From contig LSRX01000055.1 in assembly GCA_001939145.1 (NCBI GenBank), positions 48,179 through 112,178 on the forward strand: a stretch of DNA of 64,000 bases. The letters are read 5' to 3'. Within the stretch, counting starts at the first letter, position 1, and every line of letters starts with the position of its first letter. The notes beneath the pieces are model-generated. The model worked only from the letters and a program-made list of their open reading frames with translations. It did not search any database and was not told where the DNA came from. This DNA comes from Symbiodinium microadriaticum (Eukaryota > Sar > Dinophyceae > Suessiales > Symbiodiniaceae). Shown piece after piece: positions 44,331 to 54,913 of the stretch. Both the position numbers and the translations under genes were made by a program.

Positions 44331-44440
44331 CCTAAGTAGTTCCTTTTTGGGATTACCTTATAGGATTCTAAATATAAACCACAAAAATTTTGCTGTTTAT
44401 ATTTAGAATCCTATAAAGTAATCCCAAAGGAACTACTTAG
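44331..44440. mobile_element. Palindromic element, family B, long hairpin
   Basis: Two arms of about 43-45 nt (CCTAAGTAGTTCCTTTTTGG ... and its inverse) around a roughly 15-nt loop. A longer perfect arm than in other copies, as if two half elements met head to head. Confidence 0.65.
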
Positions 44441-44481
44441 CGAAGAATGGATAAAGGGATATCATCCTATCTTCGCGTCAG

Positions 44482-44580
44482 CCTGGAAGGGTGTGTCTTG
44501 AAGCATCGTTGGCTACGGATATTCACAATAAGGCCCCCACTGCTGATTCGAAGTCCACTGGCCCTGTCAGCGCTGCAAAG
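44482..44580 (+). CDS. Exon candidate, strand uncertain
   Basis: Plus: acceptor CTTCGCGTCAG, frame GRVCLEASLATDIHNKAPTA then DSKSTGPVSAAK, donor GTCAGG. Minus: acceptor CTTTGCAG, frame ADRASGLRISSGGLIVNIRS is equally open. It follows palindrome B at once. Confidence 0.4.
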
Positions 44581-45362
44581 GTCAGGGTTTAGTTCGGGTG
44601 TTTCCAGTCTGTGGCTGATCTTGCAATACATCCTAAACCCCAAACCTCTAAACCCGTAAGTCCCTAATAAGCCGTTTGATAAGGAGCAGGCGGTGGGAGT
44701 TGGTTGAGAACCTTAAGCCTGAAACCTCAATCCCTAAACCCTCGTCCCTAACTACCTAATAATCGTATACTCTCCGAAATATTAACCTAAAGAACTACTA
44801 TCCGCAAAGGAAGTACCTCATTATTGGGTCCTGTAGACCCTTAGGGCAACCCCTGAACCCTACTAACCATGTTAATCAACCTCCATGCGCGGGCCTGAGT
44901 CTCAGACTATGCAGCTCGACACCCTTAAACCCAACATCCTAGTCTACCCTTAACCCTAAACTCAATAGGGTTCAGGGTTTAGGGGTCGGATCAATTTGTT
45001 CTAACACCGAATGCCCCCTTATAGTCCCTTGGATATCTTCAAGTGTAAGAATCACCACCATCATCATACTGAATCATAATATTTATATTGGTAAGAGCAG
45101 GTTGTTATTATCGGACCAATACCCTGCCCCCAAGCCTTCTTCCAATTACTCACACCCCTACGTTACATGAATCGGTTCGTCTTTGACCCTAAACCCTAGA
45201 CCCCTGAACCCTAAACCATCAAGGCCCCTATACTAAGTCTAGTAAGCATACAACTCTAGCATACATCATAAAGCCCGAAAACCACCAGATAACAGTCTAG
45301 AAAGTGGCCTTTAAACAACTTATGGAACCCGTTAAAGCCACCAACATAAAAGTCCCTGCCAC

Positions 45363-46218
45363 CTACGAAGGCTCGCGCCACAGATTGCAGACCTCACAGA
45401 GCCTCTCTTTCAGGCCTTCTTTAGGGTCTAGGGCTCCGTGTGTAGGCTTCAGGATTTAGGGCTTAGGGCTTTAAGGTTTAGGTAAAGTTGATACCGACGC
45501 AGGCACCGGTTTAGGGGGTTTGGGGAATCGGCATACCTTTTGTGAACAGCGAACAACGCATGCAGATTTGGGTGGGGGCTTGACGAAGTAGTGAGACTAT
45601 CCCGCTACACTGTCTAAAGGAGCACTCTGGAGAATATTCTAACCCTAAGCCCTAAACCCTAAACCCCTAAACCCCTAAACCCCTAAACCCTAAACCCTTT
45701 GTATCGACGAACATGATGTCTCGATCAGAGTCAAGGAGCCCAGACTTTTGCTTCTGGAGATCACGAGGGGTGGGACACTCAACCCTAAACCCCTCAACCC
45801 TAAACCCCTAAACCCTAAACCCTAAACCCCAAACTCTCCCTAAACCTAAACCCCTAAACCCCAAACTCTTCTACGGACGCTTTAGACTTAACTTCATCCT
45901 TTCCGAAGCCGTGGTCCTCTCTGTACAATACTACACCTGAAGGGATTCTGAAGTTCTTCTCTGAAGGGCTCTTTTTTGGGTTTAGGGTTTAGGGTTTAGG
46001 GGTTTAGGGGTTTAGGGTTTAGGGTTTAGGGGTTTAGGGGTTTAGGGTTTAGGGCTCTTTTATGCTCTTATAGTTAATAAGGCTTCAATATAGGGTTCAA
46101 GGTTAGGGTTGTGGAGGGGTCTACACCGGAAGGCTTTGAGCCGGTTTCCCCATGTGCAGCCTAAAGTTCAACATAGCCCGAAAGCCATCGCCATGAGAAA
46201 ACCATTCATCTCCAGGCG
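45363..46218 (-). CDS. Five-exon minus-strand gene ending in a CxxC-x11-CxxC motif
   Basis: In transcript order the exons are 46218-46127, 45916-45875, 45753-45696, 45626-45537 and 45415-45363 (TAG stop). All four introns are GT-AG and all phases match, giving about 110 residues. The last two exons join to a C-M-R-C ... C-E-V-C pair with 11 residues between, as in small zinc-binding folds. The second intron (45874-45754, 121 nt) is almost wholly TTTAGGG-type repeat ending CTCCAG; the third starts GTTTAGGG. The 5' end lies beyond 46218. A 125-nt plus-strand frame at 45301-45425 overlaps the last exon and is judged a shadow because the minus chain is phase-consistent. The family is not recognised; the zinc site is inferred from spacing only. 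Confidence 0.6.
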
Positions 46219-46702
46219 CTGTTCAACCCTAAACTTTTAGGGTTCAGGGTTAAGGTTTAGGTTTAAGGGTTGAGGGTTTAGGGGTTTAGGGCTCAACTGT
46301 GTTGCTGTTAAGCAAATCGGTTTAAGTTTCCGCAATGGGGGGTATCTAGGAAGTGTAGTGGGGTTTCCTTATTACAGTAGCGTAAGTTCCTTAACATCCA
46401 CCCGATAAACCCTAAACCCTAAACCCTAAGCTCATATGAGTCGTGCGAGCATTTGGGCTTGCCTCAGCCCTAAGCCCGTGCCTTCTGGGTTTCGGGTTTG
46501 GGGTCTAAGGCGGTTAAGAGTTCCGCGTTGAGGGTCCCCTTTTTTATCATTGCATTTTATTTAACAAAGCTTCGTAAGGACTGTTTAGCCGGAGTGGCGG
46601 GGGGGGGGGAGCACAGAGACTGAGCCTGAACCCTAATTCCAGGGTTTAGCTAAGGGTTCAAGGCTTAGGGGCTTCGGAGTTTAGGGTGTAGAGGCAGACC
46701 AG

Positions 46703-46965
46703 CATTCCTACACCCGCGCGAGCGCTTGTCGAACCCGAAGAGAAGACTGTTGAAAGCAGTTTAAATCGAGCGATCCTGCGCAGAAAATTATTAAGCCTTG
46801 AACCTTGAACCCCAAAATCCTAAAGCCCAAACCCTGAAAAATCTTTCACCCCAAAAACAGTTCAGGACCCGAGCCCTCGCTACACACCCCTTTAAGGAAC
46901 GCCCAGCTGCCCTGTGGAGAGACCCAGAGCACCCAATACCCCTTTATTTAAGGAGTCTACCTTAA
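46703..46965 (+). CDS. Two terminal-type exon candidates
   Basis: 46703-46808 (IPTPARALVEPEEKTVESSL then NRAILRRKLLSLEP, TGA; acceptor GCAGACCAG) and 46866-46965 (TRALATHPFKERPAALWRDP then EHPIPLYLRSLP, TAA; acceptor CAGTTCAG). Two stops this close suggest that one frame is a shadow, or that a donor was missed. Confidence 0.38.
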
Positions 46966-47069
46966 ATTATAGGGGCCTTAATACCCTAAACCCTAAACCG
47001 TGGTTCGATGAGCCCCTCCCTCTCCTGGCCCCGGGGCCTTCTGACTGGATCGGCAGACGGAAAAAGGAG

Positions 47070-47149
47070 AAAAGACCTACCTTTTTAGGGTTGCTTATTA
47101 TGGTTTCTATATATAGTTCCTTAAAAAGGTAGGTCTTTTCGGTTACAGG
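47070..47149. mobile_element. Palindromic element, family D
   Basis: Right end intact (TCTTTTCGGTTACAGG), left end lacks the CCTGTAACC part. Confidence 0.65.
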
Positions 47150-47180
47150 TAGACCCTATAAAAGATATTCCTTAACTAAG

Positions 47181-48222
47181 GGGTATTGGGTTCTCTGGGG
47201 AGGCCATGGTCGAGGCGGTGGAGCTCTTCAATGAGGCATCGCAGGCGCAGTTGTGGAGTCTAGGGTTTATAGGGTTTAGGGGGGTTTAGGGTTTGGGGTT
47301 CAGGGTTTTAGGGTTTAGGGTTTTAGGGTTTAGGGTTTAGTGTTTCGGGCTTAGGGGTTTAGGGTTACGTAGGGCTTCTGTAGGGTTTGCCTCAACCTTC
47401 TTTAGGGCTTAGGGTTTCAAGGGTTTAGGGTTTAGTGTTTCGGGCTTAGGGTTTAGAGTTTGGGGCTTGTGTAGGGTTTCGGGTTCCTGCAAACGTCATT
47501 TGGAGGCTTCCTTTCCCAGGGGTTTCTTGCCAAGGGTTCCTTCAAAGGACCTCCATAGGGCTTCTACAGGGTTCAGCGTCTAGGTTTCATTCTTAGTAGT
47601 TTCGGATCCGGAGGTCGAGGCCCACGATAATGTTTCGGTGCGCCCCTTTACGCCCCCATCCCATGTTCAACTCTGAGACCTGCTTAAACCCGACGAGACC
47701 TTCCAAAAGCCCTACAAACCCCCCTTCAAAAGCGCGATAACCCCTTACCCTAAACCCTTTACCCTTTAAAGCCCCGCAGCCCTAAACCCTGAACGGCCCT
47801 AAACCCCTTTCTCAAACCCCACTAAACAACCCTAAACCCTAAACCCTAAGTAAAGCACTCTTTGGAGAAGCGGGAGGCCTGCGAGCCGATGTCTTCCATG
47901 ACGGACAGTGGCCTGGTTTAAGGCTTTGGGGTTTAGGGTCACCAGGGTTTCGGGCTTTAGAGCCTTTCGGGCCTTGAGGGCCTTGAAGGTTTAGGGGCTG
48001 AGGGTCTGGGATTCAGGGTCTTTAGGTTTTCGGGTTAAGGGTTTTGGTGGCTTAGGGTCTGGGCTTTAGGGCCGTTAGGGTTGAGGGGTTGAGGGTTGAA
48101 GGCGTGGGGCTTATTTTTGGGGTTTAGGGATTTAGGGTTTAGGGCGCAGGGTGTATTGGGCAGGGATCTTGCCGGAGTTTTCGCGGTTGCTGAAGGGGGA
48201 TTCGTGCACATGGCATGGCTTA
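47181..48222 (+). CDS. Three-exon gene part, function unknown
   Basis: Exon 47181-47264 reads GIGFSGEAMVEAVELFNEAS then QAQLWSL with very high GC at third positions and donor GTTTATAGGG. Exons 47851-47915 and 48164-48222 follow with matching phases (2, then 1). An upstream exon ending at 47089 (DWIGRRKKEKRPTFL, from about 46999) is also phase-compatible, with its donor inside the family D palindrome. Within 47851-47915 a second frame (KHSLEKREACEPMSSMTDSG) has better GC3, so the second exon is ambiguous. An alternative terminal exon 47597-47676 lies in the first intron. Confidence 0.42.
47597..47676 (+). CDS. Terminal exon candidate
   Basis: Acceptor TTTCATTCTTAG, frame VSDPEVEAHDNVSVRPFTPP then SHVQL and TGA. 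It competes with the exon chain of the 47181-48222 gene. Confidence 0.35.
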
Positions 48223-48349
48223 GTTAGGGTTTAGGGTTTTGGGGGTTTAGGGGGTTTAGGGGTTGAGGGTTTAGGGTCTACAGAGGATGTTAGAAACCCT
48301 AAACTCTTAACTCCACACCCGAACCCCCCAAACCCAAAACCCAAAACAC

Positions 48350-48465
48350 GGTAAGGTATCCGGACGATTAAGCTCACACGCGCTGAGCCCTGAACCCCAA
48401 CCGCTGCATGTGTAATCATGTGGTTATTTTCGAAGATGCCGCCAAAGCATTCTAGTTCTAATGAC
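48350..48465 (-). CDS. Minus-strand exon candidate
   Basis: Acceptor GGATCCTAG, frame SLELECFGGIFENNHMITHA then AVGVQGSARVSLIVRIPY, donor GTGTTTTGGG. About 39 residues, clearly protein-like. Confidence 0.48.
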
Positions 48466-48659
48466 CTAGGATCCCATATTCTGTAAACCCTGAACCAGGA
48501 AATTACATGATCCAAGCTCCTGCGCCTTTAAGCCTAAATTGCCCAACTTTTGAACAACGCACCCTAAACCTTCAAGCACCCTTAAACCATCTTAGGTCCC
48601 AGCTGCTATTATACCGTGATTAGCATTATTGTTTTCATCATCATCTGACTTTGGCCGTC

Positions 48660-48820
48660 TATTCTTCTTATTATTAAACTACTGTTATTATTATTATTAT
48701 TAATAATTGCCAACACTATTTTTGGAGGGGGGGCTTATAATTCTTGTAATTATTATTCTTGTTATTATTATTATTATTAGTATTACTATTGTATTATTAT
48801 CATCATCATTATATAAAGTC
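48660..48820. repeat. TTA/ATC-rich microsatellite
   Basis: (TTA)n and (ATC)n tracts, AT-rich, no gene seen; similar TTA/CTT tract at 50205-50298 inside an intron. Confidence 0.8.
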
Positions 48821-48841
48821 CTAGTTGTTTGCTAAACTCAG

Positions 48842-48918
48842 GCGATTGGCGCTCCTTCCTGACGACCCTGGGCCGACTGAGACTGCAGACCCAGCAGATC
48901 TCCCAATACTTTATGCAG
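48842..48918 (+). CDS. Exon candidate
   Basis: Acceptor CTAAACTCAG, frame DWRSFLTTLGRLRLQTQQIS then QYFMQ, donor GTGCGG, 80% GC3. Confidence 0.48.
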
Positions 48919-49274
48919 GTGCGGCTTGTAGGCTAGGTTAATAACCAGTGGTACCCTTTTGCCCTTTTAATTTGGAGGTCTCCTTATTAAAGCCGAATAC
49001 TAAGGGGTTACTGGGGAACCTAGTAGGGGTTTAGGGTTCCTGTAAGGTTTAGGGTTTGGGGTTTCGGGGTTTGGGGTTTAGGGTTTACGGTTTCTGTAGG
49101 GTTTAGGGCGTAGGGTTTAAACTGCAGAAGGGAAGGGGCAGGAAACGGCGAACCTAGGATTGGCTTGCCNGGCCCCTAAATACTATAGCTGTACTTATAA
49201 TAAGGAGCCCTAAAAGGACTATTATTGGTATTTTTGGGGGGGCTTCTTATTATCAAAGCACTTCTCAGGGTCAG

Positions 49275-49339
49275 GCTGGGAGAAGAAATCGCGCTGTCGC
49301 AGCGACCATCCCGCCTCGAAGATGATAATTGGCCTTAGC
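49275..49339 (+). CDS. Exon candidate
   Basis: Acceptor CAGGGTCAG, frame WEKKSRCRSDHPASKMIIGL, donor GTTTAAGG. Confidence 0.4.
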
Positions 49340-49390
49340 GTTTAAGGTTTCGGGTTTAGGGTCTTTAGAGTGAGGGGGAAGAGGGTCTTT

Positions 49391-49480
49391 CCCAAAGGGT
49401 CCAAGTACCATTATAGTAGCTACTTAGCAGGTATTTGGGCCCCAAAAGTATATACTATACTATTACTGGGACCCTTTGGG
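49391..49480. mobile_element. Diverged palindromic element, family C
   Basis: Ends CCCAAAGGGTCCAAGTACC and GGGACCCTTTGGG; no AG in the usual acceptor place. Confidence 0.5.
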
Positions 49481-49667
49481 TTTAGAGCTGAGGGGGAAGG
49501 GCTAGGGGTTAGGGGTTTAGGGGTTTTGGGGTTAAGGGTTTAGGGGTTTAGGGCTTAGGGTTTAGGATTAAACCCTAAACCCCTAAATCCTAAACCCCAA
49601 ACCCTAGGATGGCTTAGGCTTCGTTGGGCGGTTTGAGGTTGCTTCGGGCTTGGGGTTGGGACTTAGA

Positions 49668-49885
49668 ATTTCACGAAGAGTTGTTGAAGGATCAACTTCT
49701 TGGGAGGGTTTAGGGTTTCGGGTTTAGGGCTTAGGGAGTTGAGGAATTAGGGTTCAGGGTTTAGGGTTTAGGGTTTACCCTAAACCCTGCCCATTCTTTG
49801 CATGCCTGAGTTTCGTCCGAGGGCCTGACATCAAGCTGCACCCTTCCGGGCTGCATGACACATATACTGCTTCATTAGGGTTTGG
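49668..49885 (+). CDS. Two exon candidates
   Basis: 49668-49707 (FHEELLKDQLLGR, donor GTTTAGGG) and about 49790-49885 (PFFACLSFVRGPDIKLHPSG then LHDTYTASLG). The second lacks a clear acceptor. Confidence 0.35.
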
Positions 49886-50119
49886 GGTTTTAGGGTTTTT
49901 GCTAGCACCAGGACGAAGACAGCAACAACCGTCAGCACCATTACATGCACCATCGTTATCATCAGCACGACCATTGCATCTTTATTCCTGGACACTCAAA
50001 TCGTTGTCAATCTAGGCACTTCCACTTTCGCTTCGTCCCCAAACTCTGGAAACCTAACCCAAAACCTTAAACGCTAAACCCTACTGTTCGTTTCTGCTGC
50101 TGACCTTCGCTGCGTTCAG

Positions 50120-50419
50120 GTTGCTTTGGGCTCGCACGTTCACACCAGCGGCCTGGCAGGGTAAGTTCGGACTCTTCGGCGTTGAGTTTACTATTTATCG
50201 TTGTTTAACTTTTTATTATTTGCTACTATTTTATTATGATGGTGATGACTGTTATTGTTATTATCATTATTGTTGTTCTTCTTCTTCTTCTTATTACTTG
50301 TTCAAGGCTCCTATTTTAAGGTGACGTGACTCAGCCCGCGGGGCAAGAACGTTTCTTTGTTCGGATTCAGGGCTTGCGGACATACAAGCTGTAACCCAAA
50401 GCCTGATTTGAATGCTTGA
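50120..50419 (+). CDS. Two-exon segment with a canonical intron
   Basis: Exon 50120-50160 (VALGSHVHTSGLA) lies between acceptor TGCGTTCAG and donor GTAAGT. Exon 50335-50419 follows GTGACTCAG, is phase-matched and ends CNPKPDLNA then TGA. The 174-nt intron has no telomere repeat; it holds TTA and CTT microsatellites that could serve as polypyrimidine tract. Confidence 0.42.
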
Positions 50420-50520
50420 CATAGTAGCAGAGCAGGGTTTAGGGTTCAGGGTTCAGGGTTCAGGGTTTAGGGTTTAGGGTTCAGGGTTTAGGTTTTAGGG
50501 TTCAGGGTTTAGGGTTTAGG

Positions 50521-51170
50521 GTGAGTAGGGAACCAATTAAACCTTTCGTATCCCACACGTCCCTCCCCGGACGCTTCCAAGTTGTTTCCCGCCGGATTTT
50601 TGAGCTCTTAATTCGACAGAAGCGGATGCTATTCTTGGCCACCCTGCCCTTTGAAGCTTGTTGCTGGCTGCGTTATCGCTTATCGCTGCTGCCGGTGGTG
50701 CTGGTGCTGCAGCTTCTACTGACTCTGCTGGTTGTGTTGTGACGGTTGCAACTTCCAACCGTGATCGTGGGTCGAAGTGTCTATCTTTTGACTGCGGGGC
50801 ATCAAACTTCATGCCAACAAGCACGACGACAAGGATTCTGCTACTCTTGTACCATTTTGTTTGCATTCTGCGGTTGCCAGCCCCAATGGCCGCTGCCACC
50901 CACACCCACTCGCCCGCCCGCCAGCCGCCACCCGNNNNNNNNNNNNNNNNNNNNNNNNNNNNNNNNNNNNNNNNNNNNNNNNNNNNNNNNNNNNNNNNNN
51001 NNNNNNNNNNNNNNNNNNNNNNNNNNNNNNNNNNNNNNNNNNNNNNNNNNNNNNNNNAGATTGCCAATGCCTGAGTCGACTTCCAAAGAAAAGCCAGAAG
51101 TAAGCGGTCGTCGCCCGGTCATCAGCTCCCCGAAAAGCCACCAAACCGGCTTCTCAGGTAAGGTGGAGAT
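50521..51170 (+). CDS. Alanine-rich coding region broken by an N gap
   Basis: Before the gap a frame from about 50658 reads LLAALSLIAAAGGAGAAAST and continues to the gap at 50935. After the gap 51058-51170 reads PMPESTSKEKPEVSGRRPVI then SSPKSHQTGFS with donor GTAAGG. Whether both belong to one exon depends on the missing bases (50935-51057). Confidence 0.4.
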
Positions 51171-51368
51171 CACCGTGGGGAGCCTTTGCTGAAGTATTGC
51201 TAGTCAGCTAGTCTTTGTAAATGCGTGCTGGATTTTGATTTAGAGTCGAGGGTAAGCTCGTGGTGGACCATTGGAGTGCTGCACTTCGGTTTAGGATTTA
51301 GGTTTAGGGGTTTAGGGTTTAGGGGTTTAGGGGTTTAGGGATTTAGGGTTTAGGGTTTAGGGGTTTAG

Positions 51369-51635
51369 GGCTTGCAAACTGAGCATTGGCACTGGTTATC
51401 GTGGCGTCCTGTGTGCAATTATTGCTGCTTCCCAACGCTACTATGCCATTTTGGTGGATGCACTTGTGTACTATAGGGGCCTATAGTTAGAGGCCTATAT
51501 AGTTAACATGTTGGGGGTTCCTCATTATAATTATAGTATAATGGGCCCCAGAACCTATTCTGATTATTCAGGCCCCTACATTAATCTCGCCAGACACTGT
51601 ATGATGGGGATGTGCTGCTATCGTTTTTGTGCTAG
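51369..51635 (+). CDS. Two exons joined across a palindrome H intron (gene 3' end)
   Basis: Exon 51369-51465 follows a TTTAG acceptor inside a telomere array. Exon 51594-51635 ends in TAG. The intron 51466-51593 (128 nt) starts GTGTAC, is almost entirely a family H palindrome and ends CTCGCCAG; phase 0 is kept. The joined product ends YYAILVDAL-TLYDGDVLLS plus FLC. The first exon reads GTGYRGVLCAIIAASQRYYA, which looks hydrophobic and protein-like. The 5' end and function are unknown. Confidence 0.5.
51469..51581. mobile_element. Palindromic element, family H, acting as an intron
   Basis: TACTATAGGGGCC ... ATAGTATAATGGGCCCC ... GGCCCCTACA. Other members or remnants: 5280-5390 and 52281-52370. 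Confidence 0.6.
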
Positions 51636-52150
51636 ACCGGTAGCTATTGGCCTACAGTAGTCTCTTGTAGCACCTCAAAAGCCTGAAGCCCCGATTGCAA
51701 CCCACCGAAATCGTTGTAACATGTCATAAAGCTTTCCAAAACCCCTGAACCCCTAAACCCTAACCCTTAATAACCTCATTGTGAATCCGCGCAAAGCCTT
51801 CGGAACTCCTTCAGGAGCCCTCAAAACCTAGACCCTCCATCTACCCTCTATTAGACCCTAAGTACCCCTTATTTGGTACCATATACCCCTGCTCGAGGGT
51901 ACAAGGAGGGTCCTAGAATGAACCCTGCGAAAAGGAGGAAAGGTTCAAGAACCCCAAACCCCAGGCCCTTAAACCCTACACGCTTCACGGGCTTTAGGGT
52001 TTAAGGGTTTAGTCTTTTAGGCTTTAGGCTTTTAGGCTTTTAGGGTTTAGGGCTTTAGGGATTTAGGGTTTAGGCTTTAGGGCTTTAGGGCTTTAGGGTT
52101 TTAGGGTTTAGGGTTTAGGGTCCTACACGCTACTAAATCCCAGCGCTCAG

Positions 52151-52220
52151 GATGTCTGCCGCTGCGCAGCTCTTGCGGAGCCTTCTCGAGGGGCGTGACT
52201 CGGTCGCCCTGTGGTCGTCG
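52151..52220 (+). CDS. Exon candidate ending exactly at a telomere repeat
   Basis: Acceptor CAGCGCTCAG, frame MSAAAQLLRSLLEGRDSVAL then WSS, donor GTTTAGGG, GC3 about 80%. Confidence 0.5.
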
Positions 52221-52826
52221 GTTTAGGGTTTAGGGTTTAGGGTTTCGGGAAGATGTTGCGGACCGTGACAGCTTGGGCTAATATAGGGGCTTCAATAATT
52301 ACCGAGAATGTTTTAGGGGTTCCTTATTGTGACAGACTATAGTATAATATACCGCAAAGCTCTATGTAACCTATTTGATGTGAAGATGTTATATACTATG
52401 GATTCTAAAATGGTTGTACGGATTCAGGGCCCTAGGCTTTGAAAATTTAGTTGTTCAGGCACAAGGAGACACCTCATAGGCCGAAACGCACTAAAGCCTT
52501 AAACCTTACACCCGAAATCCTTAAGCCTTACACCCGATGCCCGTACACCATCCCTATACCTTGAATCCCCATTTCGGAATTTCGGTTTCTGTCCCGAGCT
52601 GCTAAGGAAGAGCAAGCATGACCTTTGCTTTTAGACTGTAGCCCGGAAGCATGTTCTAGACTGGCTATCCACACCTTAATCTTCCGAGGGTGCCTACAAC
52701 GTCCTCAGCGGCTGTCTCGCAACAACACCCTAAGCCCTAAACCTTAATATTAATATCTAAACCCTAAACCCCTAAACCCTAAACCATAAACTCTAAACCA
52801 ATCCCTAAACCTTAAAATCTAAACAG

Positions 52827-52926
52827 CAACCTGAGACTTGCTGAGTCCGAAGCTGCATGCACCCTTCTCTGGACTCGAGGCGACCAAACTGTGTGTTTCT
52901 TTGTTTTTGAAAGGGGGGGGTTGTAG
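52827..52926 (+). CDS. Terminal exon candidate
   Basis: Acceptor CTAAACAG, frame NLRLAESEAACTLLWTRGDQ then TVCFFVFERGGL and TAG. Confidence 0.42.
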
Positions 52927-53215
52927 TACAGTAGGGCATCATGGTCTATGGGCTGCAAAGGGGCCCAAATCCTAGAAAACAAACGGTGCGTGGAGCCTTA
53001 ACTTATCATGAAGCTCAGGTACACGCAAACCCCTAAAGCCTGAACCGTGAATCAAGTAAATGTCGGAGCCTTAATCTTTGGAAACGGGTGTTCCGGCACA
53101 TTACAGCTATAGTATACATATTTCGAACCCTCTGAACTAAAATTGGTTAAAAATTAGGCCCCTATATGGGTAGTTCTCTACATTAGAGCCCCTCTTGAGG
53201 TCCCCAAACATTACG

Positions 53216-53380
53216 GAAACGGACACTGACACTACCGGGACCCGATAACTGTAACATACTTCGACCGCAACACCGCGGAGGCAAAGCAGAAGGCATCCCG
53301 TCACCGCCCACTCAAGATGTTGTCGCATCCTGCCTCTGGTTTTGTGGGTTGGAGCTTTGCGCTCTGGGGTGCGCGGGGTT
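53216..53380. CDS. Coding segment, strand uncertain
   Basis: Plus: acceptor GCAAAGCAG at about 53290, frame KASRHRPLKMLSHPASGFVG then WSFALWGARG, donor GTTTGGGG. Minus: ATG at 53328, frame MRQHLEWAVTGCLLLCLRGV with a hydrophobic segment, donor GTAGTG. Both are plausible. Confidence 0.35.
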
Positions 53381-53957
53381 TGGGGACAGGCTGCTTCGCT
53401 TTGGTCTCTAGAGTTTTACATGAAAGTGCCTTAAACCTAAACGCTAAGCCCTAAACCCTAAAACTGCCATACCCGATTTTTGTAGGTCAGGTGTTACGTA
53501 TAAGCCCTAATATGGAATTTACAGGGACCCTACATTTGCACTGCTTCTTGACGGGATTTCGGGGTCTCTAAACCTGTATACCATACAGGCTCTAAACCCC
53601 AAGCCCGAAACCCAAGCCTTAAACCGTAAACCCTAAACTCTAAACTCCAAACTTTCCAAACCCTGAACCCCAAACCCTAAACTCAAAACCCTAAACCCCA
53701 AACTCCAAACCCTGAACCCCAAACCCCAAGCCCCACAAGCTCTATCAGGCCGAAGCCTTACTTATCCTTAAACCCTTATGGTTTGGAGGTTTCAAGCCAG
53801 CAAACTCAGGAGTTTTGGCGAGGTGTTCAGGGGTTTAGGGGTTTAGGGGTTTAGGGGTTTAGGGGCTTAGGGGTTTAGGGTTTAGGGGTTTAGGCGTTTA
53901 GGGTTTAGATTTTAAGGTTTAGGGTTTAGGGTTTTGCGGGTCGCGGGTGCATCACAG

Positions 53958-54007
53958 ACCTCCAGCCCAACAGAAGGTGACCATGAAGCCAGCGAGGAGG
54001 ATCACGG
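53958..54007 (+). CDS. Exon candidate
   Basis: Acceptor GCATCACAG, frame PPAQQKVTMKPARRIT, donor GTAGTT. Confidence 0.38.
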
Positions 54008-54154
54008 GTAGTTAAGGGTAGTTGTAAATGGGGTTATAGGTCCCTGAATGTGGGTTATAGCTACCCAAAATCCTAAACCCTTACTTATAAGCCCCACGTA
54101 TCATTGCCATCACTACATCCGAAGCCCTAGGCTGAACCGCCAAGAGAAGCCCTG

Positions 54155-54208
54155 ATCGGCCCCTGAAGGAAAGCATGATGACCGAAGCTGCCGGCACCCC
54201 TTTAGGGT
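54155..54208 (+). CDS. Exon candidate
   Basis: Frame RSPDRPLKESMMTEAAGTPL, donor GTTTAGAG; acceptor CCGCCAAG. Confidence 0.35.
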
Positions 54209-54808
54209 TTAGAGTTTAGGGTTTAGGGTTTGGGGTTTAGGGCTAAACAACCCTAAACTCAAAAACCTAAACCCTAACCCTAAACCCTAAACCTCAAACC
54301 TGTCCACCCTGCATTGAAGCATCTTTTGCCCACCAGGCCTTATAGCCCCAGACCCCTGAGCCTCACGACCCTAACATCTTATTGCACTTGCAACCCTTGC
54401 AAGATCTGTAGGATAATGCTTAGCGCTTAGGATATGGGTGTAGGGTTTAGGGCTTAGGATGAGGGTTTGGGGTTTAGGGACTTAGGATGAGGGCTAAGGA
54501 TTTAGGTTTCAGGGACTTAAGATAAGAAGTGGCACCCAAGGGGTTTCAGCCCCTCAAAGCCGCAAAACCATGACCAGTGGCAGAGATAGGGTCCAGTGCC
54601 CTTGTAACCCAACAAAATCCTTAAGACCTACATGCAAACCTTGGTTTCGCGCCCTCTAGTCAGACTTTCCTAGAGTTGCTTCGAAATCTTAGGAACCTAG
54701 ACTACTAAAGCCACTGAAAACCAGAGTAACCCCTATAGACCCTAAACCCCTAAACCCTAAAGCCCGGCTCCTAAACCCCTAAAACCCCTAAACCCTATAA
54801 ACCCTAAG

Positions 54809-54913
54809 CCACCCTCCTACAAGGATCAGCTCCTGACCTCCTCGGAAGCTTGGACAGCTCTGGCGACCGAGCTAACAAGTGCAACCCACGCGGAGGCGTG
54901 CGGTCTTTTGTGG
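54809..54913 (+). CDS. Exon candidate
   Basis: 35 codons: PPSYKDQLLTSSEAWTALAT then ELTSATHAEACGLLW, donor GTTTAGGG. Acceptor ACCCTAAG or AAGGATCAG. CCCTAAA upstream, TTTAGGG downstream. Confidence 0.5.

Noticed and set aside
45301..45425. Plus-strand exon reading KVAFKQLMEPVKATNIKVPA
   Set aside because: Competes with the last exon of the minus-strand chain, which has better support.
51774..51830. Exon candidates on both strands (APEGVPKALRGFTM minus, NPRKAFGTPSGALKT plus)
   Set aside because: Equal support on both strands; cannot be assigned.
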